DNA from: Roseinatronobacter thiooxidans
GTDB lineage: Bacteria; Pseudomonadota; Alphaproteobacteria; Rhodobacterales; Rhodobacteraceae
DNA length: 64,000 nt
Assembly: GCF_001870675.1 (NCBI RefSeq)
Contig: NZ_MEHT01000018.1
Location: 124,001-188,000 of the forward strand
Reading direction: 5' to 3'
Positions 1 to 9,623 of this stretch are shown here, piece after piece. The notes beneath the pieces were generated by a model. The model was not told the origin of the DNA. It ran no database searches and worked only from the letters and a program-made list of their open reading frames with translations. Both the position numbers and the translations under genes were made by a program. The stretch's first letter is position 1; every line of letters starts with the position of its first letter.

Positions 1-8
1 CATCCCCC

Positions 9-1394
9 TCACGCCTTTGAGACTGCGTCCAAAATCCGCGCCCAAGACCGGATGCCGCGATGGAAGCTGTCCAGATCATACTTTTCATTTGGCGAATGTA
101 TCTGGTCATCTTCTTTTGCAAAGCCGATCAGCATGGAATCCATGCCAAGGATGGTTTTGAAATATCCCGCAATGGGGATAGACCCGCCCGCGCCCACAAA
201 GGCGGCGGGTTTGGGCCATTCATCTGTCAGCGCCGCGCGCGCCGCCTCGAACGCGGGATGCGAGGTTTCCATAACAGATGCAGGCGACGCGCCATGATCG
301 TGGAATTCGACCCGACAATCGGCAGGCACCCGCGCGCGCACGAAGTCGCGGAAGGCGGCGCGCAGCGTGTGCGGGTCTTGCTGGCCCACCAGACGGAAAC
401 TGACCTTGGCCGAAGCCCGTGCGGGCAGCACAGTCTTGAACCCTGCGCCGGTATAGCCGGAAATCATGCCATTGATCTCGCATGTCGGGCGCGCCCAGAT
501 CATTTCCAGCGCACTGCGCCCCTTTTCGCCAGCGGGGTGTTTCAGCCCGACAGCGCCCAGAAACCCATCCGCGTCAAAGCCCAGCCCGTCCCATTGCGCG
601 CGCAACTCGTCCGAGATTTCGGGCACATCATCATAGAAGCCCGGCACTGTGACGCGGCCCTCATCGTCATGCAGATCGGCCAGAATGCGGGCCAGAACCC
701 GCGCGGGGTTCATCGCCGCCCCGCCAAAGCTGCCCGAATGCAGATCGCGCGCGGGGCCGTGAATGACAATCTCCTCGCCCAGCAACCCGCGCAGCATTGT
801 GGTAATTCCGGGGGTCTGCGCGTCAAACAGGCCGGTGTCGCAGATCAACGCCAGATCGGCGCGCAGCGCGTCGCGGTTTGCTTCCAGATAGGGCACGAGA
901 GAGGGCGAGCCGCTTTCCTCTTCCCCTTCCAGACAGAAGGTCAGTTTCACCGGCAGGCTGCCATGCACGGCCAGCCATGCGCGACATGCCTCGACAAAGG
1001 TCATCAACTGGCCCTTGTCATCGGACGCGCCGCGTGCGCGGATGACGCGGCCCTTTGGCGTGTCTTGTATCTGCGGGTCGAACGGGTCGGTGTCCCACAG
1101 GTCCAGCGGGTCCACGGGTTGCACATCGTAATGGCCGTAGAACAACAGGTGCGGGCCAGTTTCCGCGCCGCCTTCGGCCACCACCATCGGGTGCCCGCTG
1201 GTCTTGTCCTTGCGCGCGACGAATCCCAAGCTACCCAGTTCGGTCACCAGCCAATCGGCGGCGCGGTCCACATCGCCTGCATGTGCAGGGTCGGTCGAGA
1301 TGGAAGGGATACGCAGCAACTGTGAAAGACGCTCCAGCGCTTGGGGTAAATCCTGATCAATCTGGTCCAGCACGGGCGTGATGGTTGCGGTCAT
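9..1394 (-). CDS. M20 family metallo-dipeptidase
   Basis: A complete 461-residue protein of the M20/M28 zinc peptidase family (ArgE/DapE/carnosinase-like dipeptidases), which hydrolyse dipeptides or acyl-amino acids in the cytoplasm. The sequence shows the metal-binding FYGHYDVQP (His88, Asp90), GASDDKGQ (Asp125/126, the bridging aspartate), EGEEESGSPS near residue 157 with the general-base Glu pair, and a C-terminal QIHSPNE histidine ligand. An SGSFGGAAMNP segment marks the lid/dimerisation domain. The length is usual for the long M20 dipeptidase subfamily. The stop codon is at the very left edge of the window, so the gene is whole. It stands alone, facing away from the small exported protein that follows. 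The exact substrate cannot be read from sequence. Confidence 0.9.
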   Translation of the reverse strand: MTATITPVLDQIDQDLPQALERLSQLLRIPSISTDPAHAGDVDRAADWLVTELGSLGFVARKDKTSGHPMVVAEGGAETGPHLLFYGHYDVQPVDPLDLWDTDPFDPQIQDTPKGRVIRARGASDDKGQLMTFVEACRAWLAVHGSLPVKLTFCLEGEEESGSPSLVPYLEANRDALRADLALICDTGLFDAQTPGITTMLRGLLGEEIVIHGPARDLHSGSFGGAAMNPARVLARILADLHDDEGRVTVPGFYDDVPEISDELRAQWDGLGFDADGFLGAVGLKHPAGEKGRSALEMIWARPTCEINGMISGYTGAGFKTVLPARASAKVSFRLVGQQDPHTLRAAFRDFVRARVPADCRVEFHDHGASPASVMETSHPAFEAARAALTDEWPKPAAFVGAGGSIPIAGYFKTILGMDSMLIGFAKEDDQIHSPNEKYDLDSFHRGIRSWARILDAVSKA

Positions 1395-1516
1395 GTTGTC
1401 GCTCCGGTTATAGTGATTTGGCGCAGAAGGTATCAGAGCGCTTGGGGCTGTCCAGCCCTGACGCTATGGCGCAATGCAAGTGCGGGCCAGGACTGGCCTT
1501 TTTGGGAGTGGGATGT

Positions 1517-1918
1517 ATGCGATTTAACAGTATCGGAATGGCCGCGGGGCTGGTGCTTGCAACGGCATCTCTGGCCACAGCGCAAGACATAGAGACAGAG
1601 CAGTACCAACTGGACGGGGTCGAAGTGACCGTCTTGGCACATACATTCCTGTCCGAGGAAGAAATCATGACCTTGCGCCTTGTCGGGCAGAATCGGGATG
1701 CGCTGGCGCTGTTCGTGCCAGAGGGAGCTGGCTATGCCGCCCTTGCCATCGCCCCCGCCGAAGGGTTCGTGCGCGATGGCGTTCCGGTTGATTCGGCCAT
1801 AGCGATTGCCGGTTTGGAAGATATCGAGACGGCGCGCGCCTCGGCACTGGAAGCTTGCGATGCCGCACGCGCGGCAGGGCCGGATTGCGTGGTCGCACTG
1901 GAAGTTGCGCCGCGCTGA
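1517..1918 (+). CDS. small exported protein of unknown function
   Basis: About 133 residues. The ATG at 1517 follows a GGGAGTGGG ribosome-binding stretch and opens a typical Sec signal peptide (basic start, hydrophobic GMAAGLVLATASLATA, probable cleavage after ATA before QDIETEQ), which is why I choose it over the longer reading that starts near 1385. The mature part is acidic, with two cysteines near the C-terminus (ACDAARAAGPDC) that could form a disulfide in the periplasm. I recognise no family. It lies between the dipeptidase (divergent) and hemA (same strand, about 180 bp downstream), and there is no sign that it belongs to either unit. Confidence 0.65.
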   Translation: MRFNSIGMAAGLVLATASLATAQDIETEQYQLDGVEVTVLAHTFLSEEEIMTLRLVGQNRDALALFVPEGAGYAALAIAPAEGFVRDGVPVDSAIAIAGLEDIETARASALEACDAARAAGPDCVVALEVAPR

Positions 1919-1968
1919 GAACATGCGACGAAGGGCCACGCAATGCGGCCTTTGTCAGTCGGGCCAGT

Positions 1969-1982
1969 TTGATTTAAGTCAA
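1969..1982 (+). promoter_or_regulatory. FNR/FnrL box upstream of hemA
   Basis: The 14 bases TTGATTTAAGTCAA match the FNR-family consensus TTGAT-N4-(A/G)TCAA exactly. The site lies about 115 bp upstream of the hemA start codon. In Rhodobacter relatives hemA is a known target of the oxygen-sensing regulator FnrL, so the position makes biological sense. Whether it activates or represses here is inference. Confidence 0.75.
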
Positions 1983-2097
1983 AGTCAGACAGGGCAGACG
2001 ACAGTAGGTCTTGTTTGTGAGGTCGAAAGGCTTTGCATTCGGTCAATGGATCGATAAATACGAATGTATACCCAGCTGATCTGCGAGGGAGAGGGTT

Positions 2098-3321
2098 TTG
2101 GAATATACTGCTGCGCTCGACACGGCTTTGAACAGACTGCACGAAGAAGGCCGCTATCGCACCTTCATTGATATCGAGCGTCGCAAGGACCATTTCCCAA
2201 AGGCCGTCTGGACGCGCCCTGATGGTGCGAAACAAGACATCGTGGTTTGGTGTGGCAATGATTACCTTGGCATGGGGCAGCAACCCGCAGTGCTGACCGC
2301 GATGCATGAAGCGTTAGACGCCACAGGCGCTGGCTCTGGCGGGACGCGCAACATCTCTGGCACAACTGTGTATCACAAACGGCTGGAAGCTTCGCTTGCT
2401 GATCTGCATGGCAAGGAAGCGGCGCTTGTGTTCACCTCCGCCTATATCGCCAATGATGCCACCCTCTCGACGCTGCCAAAGCTGTTTCCGGGCCTGATCA
2501 TCTATTCCGATTCGCTTAACCACGCCTCGATGATCGAAGGTGTGCGCCGCAATGGCGGCGCCAAGCGGATATTCCGCCATAACGATGTCGCACATCTGCG
2601 CGAGCTGTTGGCCGCCGATGACCCTGCCGTCCCCAAGCTGATCGCATTCGAATCGATTTATTCGATGGATGGCGATTTTGGTCCGATCAAGGACATCTGC
2701 GATGCGGCGGATGAGTTTGGCGCGCTGACCTATATTGACGAAGTGCATGCCGTAGGCATGTATGGCCCACGCGGGGCCGGTGTGGCCGAACGTGACGGGC
2801 TGATGCACCGTATCGATATTATCAATGGAACGCTGGCCAAAGCCTATGGCGTCATGGGCGGCTATATCGCCGCATCTGCCAAAATGTGCGACGCCATCCG
2901 CTCTTACGCGCCGGGGTTCATTTTCACCACATCGCTGCCACCTGCGATTGCGGCTGGCGCGGCGGCATCGGTGGACCTGCTGAAAACCGCACAACATTTG
3001 CGCGACAAGCAGCAAGACCACGCACGCATTCTGAAAATGCGCCTGCGCGGGCTTGGCCTGCCAATTATCGACCATGGCAGCCATATTGTTCCTGTGCATG
3101 TGGGTGATCCGGTGCATTGCAAGGCGATCTCTGACATGTTGCTGGAACGGCACGGGATATATGTGCAGCCCATCAACTTCCCCACAGTGCCCCGCGGGAC
3201 CGAGCGCTTGCGCTTCACCCCCTCGCCGGTCCACACTCCGGCGATGATTGATGATCTTGTGCGCGCTATGGACGGCCTTTGGGCACATTGTGCGCTAAAT
3301 CGTGCCGAAATCTCTGCCTGA
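2098..3321 (+). CDS. hemA: 5-aminolevulinate synthase
   Basis: A 407-residue PLP enzyme of the alpha-oxoamine synthase family that condenses glycine and succinyl-CoA to 5-aminolevulinate, the first step of the C4 tetrapyrrole pathway. The N-terminus ([20 protein letters not shown]) is that of alphaproteobacterial ALA synthases. YIDEVHAVG (Asp214) contacts the PLP pyridine nitrogen, and TLAKAYG carries the Schiff-base lysine at residue 248. The start is TTG, chosen because it gives the family N-terminus and lies directly behind a strong GAGGGAGAGGG ribosome-binding site. An FNR-type box upstream (1969-1982) suggests oxygen control. hemC and hemE are 48-50 kb further on in the same window. No sign of damage; identification is firm. 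Confidence 0.97.
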   Translation: MEYTAALDTALNRLHEEGRYRTFIDIERRKDHFPKAVWTRPDGAKQDIVVWCGNDYLGMGQQPAVLTAMHEALDATGAGSGGTRNISGTTVYHKRLEASLADLHGKEAALVFTSAYIANDATLSTLPKLFPGLIIYSDSLNHASMIEGVRRNGGAKRIFRHNDVAHLRELLAADDPAVPKLIAFESIYSMDGDFGPIKDICDAADEFGALTYIDEVHAVGMYGPRGAGVAERDGLMHRIDIINGTLAKAYGVMGGYIAASAKMCDAIRSYAPGFIFTTSLPPAIAAGAAASVDLLKTAQHLRDKQQDHARILKMRLRGLGLPIIDHGSHIVPVHVGDPVHCKAISDMLLERHGIYVQPINFPTVPRGTERLRFTPSPVHTPAMIDDLVRAMDGLWAHCALNRAEISA

Positions 3322-3450
3322 GTTTCTTTAGAGCTTCAAATCGTCGTGAAAACCTATATGGTGCCAAGTGTGGTGAAGCGGATTCAAAAGCTGCGCACCG
3401 CTGTTATTTTCGAGTACAGGTGAAACTCTAGGCGGTCTAAGGGGCGGGCA

Positions 3451-4674
3451 ATGAAATGGTTTGGCAATAAACCCAGATCAGAAGACGCGCACATACATAA
3501 TTCTGCGGCAGTCGGATTTGATGATTTTGAAGTTAGGCTAGGCGATTTGATGCGCGGTGAACGCGCAACTCTGGGCAAATCTCTATTGGATGTGCAGCGC
3601 GAGCTTCACATACGCGCCACATATATAGCGGCCATCGAAGCAGGCGATCTGTCCGCTTTCGAAGCGGCAAGCTTCGTGGCGGGTTATGTCAGAAGCTATG
3701 CGCGCTATCTGGGGATGGACCCTGACTGGTCCTATGCAAAATTCTGCGCCGAAACCGGCTTTGCCATCTCGTCCGAGCTTCAACGCAGCGCGCCCACACT
3801 GCCCCGGGGTGGCAACCCTGTGGTTGCAAGTGGCGATTTTTCGCAGGGGTTGCTGTCCAGAACGAAAATGGCGGCGGAACCAGACCCGTTCTGGCAACGC
3901 CTTGATCCGGTTGCGCTTGGGTCAATCGCAGTCATGGCGTTTCTTATCATCGGGCTGGGCTTTGGGGGCTGGACAGTGCTGCGCGAAGTGCAGCGGGTAA
4001 ATCTTGCGCCTGCGGATCAATCCCCAACAGTCTTGTCGGAACTCGATCCGGTCACGTCTGGCGCAGCACCCAGAATGGCCGTGACCGAAGAACCCGCCCT
4101 GCGTGTGGGGGAAGCGCGCGCCAACATAGCCTCCAACGCGCAAGGCGTTGTCCGTGACTACCGCCCAGAGGCGCTGGACACCCCTGTTGTCGTGTCGCGT
4201 GACGGGCCGATCGCCGCAATCAACCCCCGTGCGGAAGATGCGCCAACAGATGACACTGGCATCAGATCTGCCATAGAACTGGCCTTGGCCGATGCACAAA
4301 CAGAAGGCCTTGCGCCCGAAGCTGTCCGCGTCACACGCGACGGCCCGCCGGAAGTAGAAATTCTGGCCGTGCGCCCAAGCTGGGTGCGCGTGCGCGCCGC
4401 AAATGGCACAGTGCTGTTTGAGAAAGTGCTGGACGCGGGCGAGCGGTTTAAAGTGCCGCAATCCGAAAGCCCTGCCACCCTGCGGGCAGGAAATTCAGGG
4501 TCGGTCTATATGTTGGTCGATGGGCAGCCCTTTGGACCAACTGCGCCGGGCGCGCAGGTGGTAGACCAGATCGCCCTGTCACCAGATGCAGTGACCGAGC
4601 GGTTCACCATGGCCGACCTCAGCGATGATCAGGCCTTGCGCGAATTCGTGAATGTGGCCGAAGTCGAAAACTGA
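3451..4674 (+). CDS. RodZ-like HTH and DUF4115 membrane protein
   Basis: 407 residues with the architecture of RodZ-type proteins: an N-terminal helix-turn-helix of the XRE/HTH_25 type (about residues 30-100, with GDLMRGERATLGKSLLDVQR and YIAAIEAGD), one transmembrane segment (about 150-175, ALGSIAVMAFLIIGLGFGGW), a low-complexity linker, and a C-terminal DUF4115 beta domain (about 295-375). RodZ links MreB filaments to the cell-wall elongation machinery; this assignment is by architecture, and a purely regulatory role is possible. A GGGGCGGGCA stretch precedes the ATG. It is followed by a terminator hairpin and then ispG, a neighbour commonly seen with this protein type in alphaproteobacteria. 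Confidence 0.8.
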   Translation: MKWFGNKPRSEDAHIHNSAAVGFDDFEVRLGDLMRGERATLGKSLLDVQRELHIRATYIAAIEAGDLSAFEAASFVAGYVRSYARYLGMDPDWSYAKFCAETGFAISSELQRSAPTLPRGGNPVVASGDFSQGLLSRTKMAAEPDPFWQRLDPVALGSIAVMAFLIIGLGFGGWTVLREVQRVNLAPADQSPTVLSELDPVTSGAAPRMAVTEEPALRVGEARANIASNAQGVVRDYRPEALDTPVVVSRDGPIAAINPRAEDAPTDDTGIRSAIELALADAQTEGLAPEAVRVTRDGPPEVEILAVRPSWVRVRAANGTVLFEKVLDAGERFKVPQSESPATLRAGNSGSVYMLVDGQPFGPTAPGAQVVDQIALSPDAVTERFTMADLSDDQALREFVNVAEVEN

Positions 4675-4694
4675 AATTCAGATGCACCGCTTTG

Positions 4695-4723
4695 AAAGGT
4701 CACGCAGTTGCGTGGCCTTTTTT
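4695..4723 (+). terminator. Rho-independent terminator after the RodZ-like gene
   Basis: GGTCACGCA and TGCGTGGCC (4698-4706 and 4709-4717) form a 9-bp stem with one G-U pair, closed by a tiny loop and followed by a run of six T. It sits 20 bp after the stop of the RodZ-like gene, so ispG probably has its own promoter. Confidence 0.8.
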
Positions 4724-4840
4724 CATGCGCCCACTGCCACACTGTCCCGCCGGATGTGAAAACGCCGGTCACGGCCCCCATTGCCGCTGTGTCTGGTTTG
4801 GCTTACATTCCAGATGACACAGACAAGGGATCATTCGCTG

Positions 4841-5965
4841 ATGGATCACAACCACATCCGCCCATGGCGCAATATTGCACGGCGCAAGTCGCGCCAGATT
4901 ATGGTTGGCTCTGTTCCCGTTGGCGGCGATGCGCCCATTTCGGTGCAGACCATGACCAACACCGATTCGGGCGATGCGAAAGCCACAATCGCGCAGGTGC
5001 TGGCCTGTGCAGAGGCGGGCGCGGATATCGTGCGCGTCTCGGTCCCCGATACCGATGCCAGCCGCGCGTTGCGCGAAGTGTGCCGCGAAAGCCCTGTGCC
5101 CATCGTGGCCGATATTCACTTCCATTACAAACGCGCGATTGAATCCGCCGAGGCGGGTGCTGCCTGCCTGCGGATCAACCCCGGCAATATTGGCGATGCA
5201 AGCCGCGTGCGCGAGGTCATCAAGGCCGCGCGCGACCATGGCTGTTCCATCCGCATCGGGGTGAATGCCGGGTCGCTGGAGCGGCACCTGCTAGAGAAAT
5301 ATGGCGAGCCATGCCCCGATGCGATGATCGAATCCGGTCTGGATCATATCCGCATCCTGCAAGACAATGACTTTCACGAATTCAAGATCAGCGTCAAAGC
5401 CTCGGACGTGTTCCTTGCCGCTGCCGCCTATATGGGACTGGCCGAGGCGACCGATGCGCCGATCCATCTGGGCATTACCGAGGCGGGCGGGCTGATGTCG
5501 GGAACAGTGAAATCCGCCATCGGTTTGGGAAACCTGCTGTGGATGGGCATTGGCGACACAATCCGCGTGTCCCTTTCCGCCGATCCGGTCGAGGAAGTGA
5601 AAATCGGCTACGAAATCCTCAAGGCACTGGGGCTGCGCCATCGCGGGGTGAATATCATCTCCTGCCCGTCCTGCGCGCGGCAGGGGTTCGATGTGATCAA
5701 GACAGTCAGCTTGCTGGAAGAGCGTCTGGCGCATATCAAAACACCGATGAGCCTGTCGATCATTGGCTGTGTGGTCAATGGTCCGGGCGAGGCGCTGATG
5801 ACCGATGTGGGCTTTACCGGCGGTGGCGCGGGGTCGGGCATGGTGTATCTGGCGGGCAAGCAAAGCCACAAACTCAGCAATGAGCAGATGGTCGAGCATA
5901 TTGTCGAACAGGTGGAAAAGCGCGCAGCCGAGATTGACGCCAGTCAGGAACAGGCGGCAGAATAA
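4841..5965 (+). CDS. ispG: 4-hydroxy-3-methylbut-2-enyl diphosphate synthase (flavodoxin/ferredoxin)
   Basis: 374 residues; catalyses the penultimate step of the MEP pathway of isoprenoid synthesis, converting MEcPP to HMBPP using a [4Fe-4S] cluster. Visible signatures are the N-terminal [19 protein letters not shown] with the TIM-barrel repeat [12 protein letters not shown], the cluster ligands in [13 protein letters not shown] (Cys-x2-Cys) and [10 protein letters not shown] (third Cys and the Glu ligand). The ATG at 4841 is used because AAGGGA lies 10 bp upstream and the residues that follow match the family N-terminus; an upstream in-frame ATG at 4781 overlaps the terminator-leader region and would add a non-conserved 20 residues. 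The gene is intact. It sits between a terminator and a REP-like palindrome. Confidence 0.96.
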   Translation: MDHNHIRPWRNIARRKSRQIMVGSVPVGGDAPISVQTMTNTDSGDAKATIAQVLACAEAGADIVRVSVPDTDASRALREVCRESPVPIVADIHFHYKRAIESAEAGAACLRINPGNIGDASRVREVIKAARDHGCSIRIGVNAGSLERHLLEKYGEPCPDAMIESGLDHIRILQDNDFHEFKISVKASDVFLAAAAYMGLAEATDAPIHLGITEAGGLMSGTVKSAIGLGNLLWMGIGDTIRVSLSADPVEEVKIGYEILKALGLRHRGVNIISCPSCARQGFDVIKTVSLLEERLAHIKTPMSLSIIGCVVNGPGEALMTDVGFTGGGAGSGMVYLAGKQSHKLSNEQMVEHIVEQVEKRAAEIDASQEQAAE

Positions 5966-5979
5966 TCCGCGCGCGGCAA

Positions 5980-6037
5980 TGCCGGACTTGATCCGGCATC
6001 TCTTGGTTGGCCGAGAGGTGCCGGATCAAGTCCGGCA
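5980..6037. repeat. REP-like nested palindrome, copy 1
   Basis: TGCCGGACTTGATCCGGCA (5980-5998) and its exact reverse complement TGCCGGATCAAGTCCGGCA (6019-6037) flank a CTCTTGGTTGGCCGAGAGG centre. Each arm is itself a 7-bp palindrome around CTTGA or TCAAG, so the DNA can fold either as one long hairpin or as two small ones. It fills the gap between the convergent ispG and putA ends and could serve both as terminator. Related copies lie at 14333, 31108 and 52450. Confidence 0.85.
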
Positions 6038-6043
6038 CAGCGC

Positions 6044-9000
6044 TCACGCAGCGCTACCAATCTCTGCCAGAAGCTGCGCATTCCCCCCCGAGGCGGTCGT
6101 GTCGATACATAAATGCCGTTCCAAAAACACATGGCCCGCATCCGGCATATCCGTGATCAAAGGCAGGATCGGCCCATCGCGCAGGGCCAGCATATGGTCC
6201 AGCGCGCGCGCCTGATCTTCATGCCCCCAGAACAGCACTGCTGAAAACCCCTCGAACATATCCAGCCCCTCTGGCAACCCATCGAGGATGGCCGCTGCCC
6301 CGCCCAGCGCCTGCACGGCGCGGATCTGTGCATCCAATGCGTCCTTCCCCGGCCCCAGACACAGGATCGGTGCGCGCGCCGCAAAGCGCAGGCGGTTCGA
6401 CTCGCCCGTTGGGCCGGGCAATTCCTGAACCGCTGGCAGGTTGGGCCGCGTGGCACTGGCAAGCGCCTTGCGCAATGCACCGGATGAAGCCTGTGCCACG
6501 CGTTCCGGCGCGCGCGGCGCCATGTGCCGCGTAAACCGTGTCAGGTAATGCGGCCCGCCCGCTTTTGGCCCTGTGCCTGACAGTCCTTCGCCGCCAAAGG
6601 GCTGGCTGCCCACAATCGCCCCGATCTGGTTGCGGTTGACATAGGTATTGCCCACTGTGATCCGTTCCACCACATGCTGCACGCGGCTGTCGATCCGGGT
6701 ATGCAGCCCGAATGTCAGCCCGTAGCCTGTGGCATTCACATCCGCGATCACCCGGTCCAGATCTTGCGCCTTGAACGTGGCCAGATGCAGCACAGGCCCG
6801 AACACCTCGCGCTTCAGTGCCCTTATGCCTGATACAGACAGGACAACCGGCGGCACAAAGACCCCAGCATCGGGCGCTGTCAGCTCATGCAGCACACGCC
6901 CTTCAGCACGGGCAGCTTCGACATAGGCCGCAATCTGGTCGCGCGCGTCCAGATCAATGACAGGGCCAACATCGGTGGCCAGCGCCCAAGGGTTGCCAAG
7001 GCGCAATTCATCCATCGCGCCAAACAGCATGGCGCAAAATTCCTCTGCAATATCTTCCTGCACATAGAGGCACCGCAGCGCCGAGCAGCGCTGGCCCGCA
7101 GATTGAAAGCTCGATGCCAGCACATCGCGCACCGCCTGTTCCGGCAATGCGGTGCTATCGACGATCATGGCATTCAGCCCGCCGGTTTCCGCGATCAACG
7201 GCGTGCCGGGGGCCATGTGATCGGCCATCGCGCGCCGGATCACCAGCGCAGTGTCGGTCGAGCCGGTGAAAGCCACGCCATTCACCCGCGCATCGGAGGT
7301 CAGCGCCGCGCCCACTGTCGCCCCGTCCCCGGGCAAGAGTTGCAGTACATCGCGCGGCACACCTGCTTGGTGCAACAGCCGCGTTGCCAGATGCGCGATC
7401 AGCGGCGTTTGTTCCGCCGGTTTGGCCAGCACACCATTGCCTGCCGCCAATGCCCCCGCAATCTGGCCGGTAAAAATGGCCAGCGGGAAGTTCCACGGGC
7501 TGATACAGGCAAATACCCCGCGTGCGGGCGCTGTCAGCCCTTGCGCCTGAAGCGCGTAGTAGCGCAGGAAATCCACCGCCTCGCGCAATTCGCCCACGGC
7601 ATCAAGCTGGCTTTTGCCTGCCTCGCGCCCCAGAACGGCGAAGATCTGGCCGAAATTCTCCTCATACAGGTCTGCGGCGCGGTTCAAAACCTGAGCACGC
7701 TGCGCCACCTCTGCCCCCCAGGGCCTGGCGGCAGCAAGGGCGGTTTCCACATCGGCATCGGCAGAGAAAGTCACCTCGCCCACCAGATCGGCAGGGTCGG
7801 CGGGGTTCAGCGCCTTATAGGGCGCAACACCTGTCACCTTGCCCGCAATCAGGGGCGCGGCCTGAAAGCAGGTGCCGCGATAGGGCGCGCGCGCCGCCTC
7901 GATCCCGTCAAGGTCGCGCTGGTCACTCAAATCCCAGCCGCGCGCATTGCGCCGCCCCGTGCCAAACAGGGCGGGACCAGTGGCGATTTTGGGGTTCAGC
8001 CCTTGTGGCACCCTTTCCAGCGCCGCGAAGGGGCAGGCCGCAACCTCGACAGGGGGTACATCTTCATCGACGATCTGGTTGACGAAGGATGAATTCGCCC
8101 CGTTCTCCAGCAAGCGGCGCACCAGATAGGCCAGCAAATCCTTATGTGCGCCCACAGGGGCATAGATGCGGCAGCGTGTGCCCTGCTGGGTCAGCACCAG
8201 ATCATGCAGCTTCTCGCCCATGCCATGCAGGCGCTGAAACTCATAATCCAGCGCGCTGACACCCATGTCACCCGCCATATGCAGCACGGCCGCGACGGTG
8301 TGGGCGTTATGCGTGGCAAATTGCGGGTAGAGGCGGGAATGCAGGCCCAGCAACTGCCGCGCACAGGCGATGTAATTCACATCGGTGGCCTGTTTCTGGG
8401 TCAGCACCGGAAACCCGTCCAGCCCGAAAACCTGCGCGCGTTTGATTTCGGTGTCCCAATAGGCACCCTTGACCAGCCGCACCATCAGCTTGCGGTCCAG
8501 CCGTTCGGCCTGCGCGTGCAACCAGTCGATCACATCGGCAGCGCGCGGGCCATAAGCCTGCACCACAACGCCGAAGCCATCCCAACCTTCCAGCGCAGGG
8601 TCGGCAAGGACTGCCCCAATCACATCAAGGGACAGGGCAAGGCGGTCTGCCTCTTCCGCGTCTATATTGAAGCCCAGCCCAAGGGCGGCTGCAAGCCGCG
8701 CAAGCTCGCGCACACGCGGCACCAATTCGGCCATAACGCGGTCGGCTTGTGCCACCTCGTAGCGCGGATGCAACGCCGACAGCTTGACCGAAATGCCGGG
8801 ATTGGTGCGAATGTCATTGCCGCTGGCGCGCGCACCGATGGCGCGAATGGCCTTGGCATAGGCAACCTGATAGCGCTTGGCATCTGCCATCGTGCGCGCC
8901 GCCTCGCCCAGCATGTCATAGGAATAGGAGTAACCGCGGCTTTCCAGCTGCTTCGCGCGTGTCATCGCCGTGTCGATCGTCTCGCCCAGCACGAACTGGC

Positions 9001-9508
9001 GGCCCATTTCCTTCATGGCGCGTCCCACGGCGGTACGGATCACCGGCTCGCCCATCCGTTTCACGGCCCCGCGCAAGACCTGTGCAGCGCTTGTGCTGCG
9101 TTCGTCCAGCACGCGGCCTGTCAGCATCAAGGCCCAGGTCGAGGCATTGACCAGACTGGAAGACGACTTGCCCAAATGCCGCCCCCAATCTGACGGGGCG
9201 ATCTTGTCTTCGATCAGGTCATCAATGGTTGCAGCATCGGGCACGCGCAAAAGCGCCTCTGCCAGACACATAAGGGCGATGCCTTCTTCCGTGGACAGGC
9301 CGTATTCCGCCAGAAACACCTCCATCAAGCCGGGCGAGTCGCTGGCGCGGATATCTTGCACCAGCTTGGCCGCGGCTGCCGCGATGGCTTCGCGCGCGGC
9401 ATCATCCAGCCCTGCGGCACGGATGGCGCGCGCCGTCTGGGACGCTTCGTCGCGCAACAGCTGATGCGTGATGGCGGCGGGCAATTCAGCGCTTGTTTTA
9501 GATGGCAT
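6044..9508 (-). CDS. putA: bifunctional proline dehydrogenase / L-glutamate-gamma-semialdehyde dehydrogenase
   Basis: About 1154 residues; oxidises proline to P5C with FAD, then the semialdehyde to glutamate with NAD. From the N-terminus: alpha-helical dimerisation region (to about 150), proline dehydrogenase barrel (about 180-490, with RLVKGAYWDTEIKRAQ and the FAD-binding RLLENGANSSFVNQ), aldehyde dehydrogenase domain (about 575-1000, catalytic Cys in AGQRCSAL and Glu in AETGG), and a C-terminal extension (to 1154). The ribbon-helix-helix DNA-binding domain found in enterobacterial PutA is absent, consistent with control by the separate divergent PutR. ATG 9508 is preferred because GAGAGGTG precedes it; a GTG five codons upstream overlaps that ribosome-binding site. 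Intact and complete. Confidence 0.96.
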   Translation of the reverse strand: MPSKTSAELPAAITHQLLRDEASQTARAIRAAGLDDAAREAIAAAAAKLVQDIRASDSPGLMEVFLAEYGLSTEEGIALMCLAEALLRVPDAATIDDLIEDKIAPSDWGRHLGKSSSSLVNASTWALMLTGRVLDERSTSAAQVLRGAVKRMGEPVIRTAVGRAMKEMGRQFVLGETIDTAMTRAKQLESRGYSYSYDMLGEAARTMADAKRYQVAYAKAIRAIGARASGNDIRTNPGISVKLSALHPRYEVAQADRVMAELVPRVRELARLAAALGLGFNIDAEEADRLALSLDVIGAVLADPALEGWDGFGVVVQAYGPRAADVIDWLHAQAERLDRKLMVRLVKGAYWDTEIKRAQVFGLDGFPVLTQKQATDVNYIACARQLLGLHSRLYPQFATHNAHTVAAVLHMAGDMGVSALDYEFQRLHGMGEKLHDLVLTQQGTRCRIYAPVGAHKDLLAYLVRRLLENGANSSFVNQIVDEDVPPVEVAACPFAALERVPQGLNPKIATGPALFGTGRRNARGWDLSDQRDLDGIEAARAPYRGTCFQAAPLIAGKVTGVAPYKALNPADPADLVGEVTFSADADVETALAAARPWGAEVAQRAQVLNRAADLYEENFGQIFAVLGREAGKSQLDAVGELREAVDFLRYYALQAQGLTAPARGVFACISPWNFPLAIFTGQIAGALAAGNGVLAKPAEQTPLIAHLATRLLHQAGVPRDVLQLLPGDGATVGAALTSDARVNGVAFTGSTDTALVIRRAMADHMAPGTPLIAETGGLNAMIVDSTALPEQAVRDVLASSFQSAGQRCSALRCLYVQEDIAEEFCAMLFGAMDELRLGNPWALATDVGPVIDLDARDQIAAYVEAARAEGRVLHELTAPDAGVFVPPVVLSVSGIRALKREVFGPVLHLATFKAQDLDRVIADVNATGYGLTFGLHTRIDSRVQHVVERITVGNTYVNRNQIGAIVGSQPFGGEGLSGTGPKAGGPHYLTRFTRHMAPRAPERVAQASSGALRKALASATRPNLPAVQELPGPTGESNRLRFAARAPILCLGPGKDALDAQIRAVQALGGAAAILDGLPEGLDMFEGFSAVLFWGHEDQARALDHMLALRDGPILPLITDMPDAGHVFLERHLCIDTTASGGNAQLLAEIGSAA

Positions 9509-9523
9509 GGCGGCACCTCTCAC

Positions 9524-9623
9524 AGGAATTAACCCTGATGATGGCAGAAAATACTATTGCTTTCAGCCTTATTTGGCGATTAATTCAGTGAATAAGACTT
9601 CATAAGCGAGATAATTTAGCCAA
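9524..9623. promoter_or_regulatory. putA-putR divergent promoter region
   Basis: The 115 bp between the two start codons are clearly richer in A+T than the flanks. They contain the inverted repeat CTTATT-N17-AATAAG (9568-9573 and 9591-9596), a plausible Lrp-family operator. PutR-type proteins of Rhodobacter activate putA from such shared regions; the exact binding half-sites here are inference. Confidence 0.45.

Noticed and set aside
6887-8092. Long reading frames opposite putA and many other genes
   Set aside because: High-G+C antisense shadows; they lack recognisable domains and starts, and the sense genes are secure.
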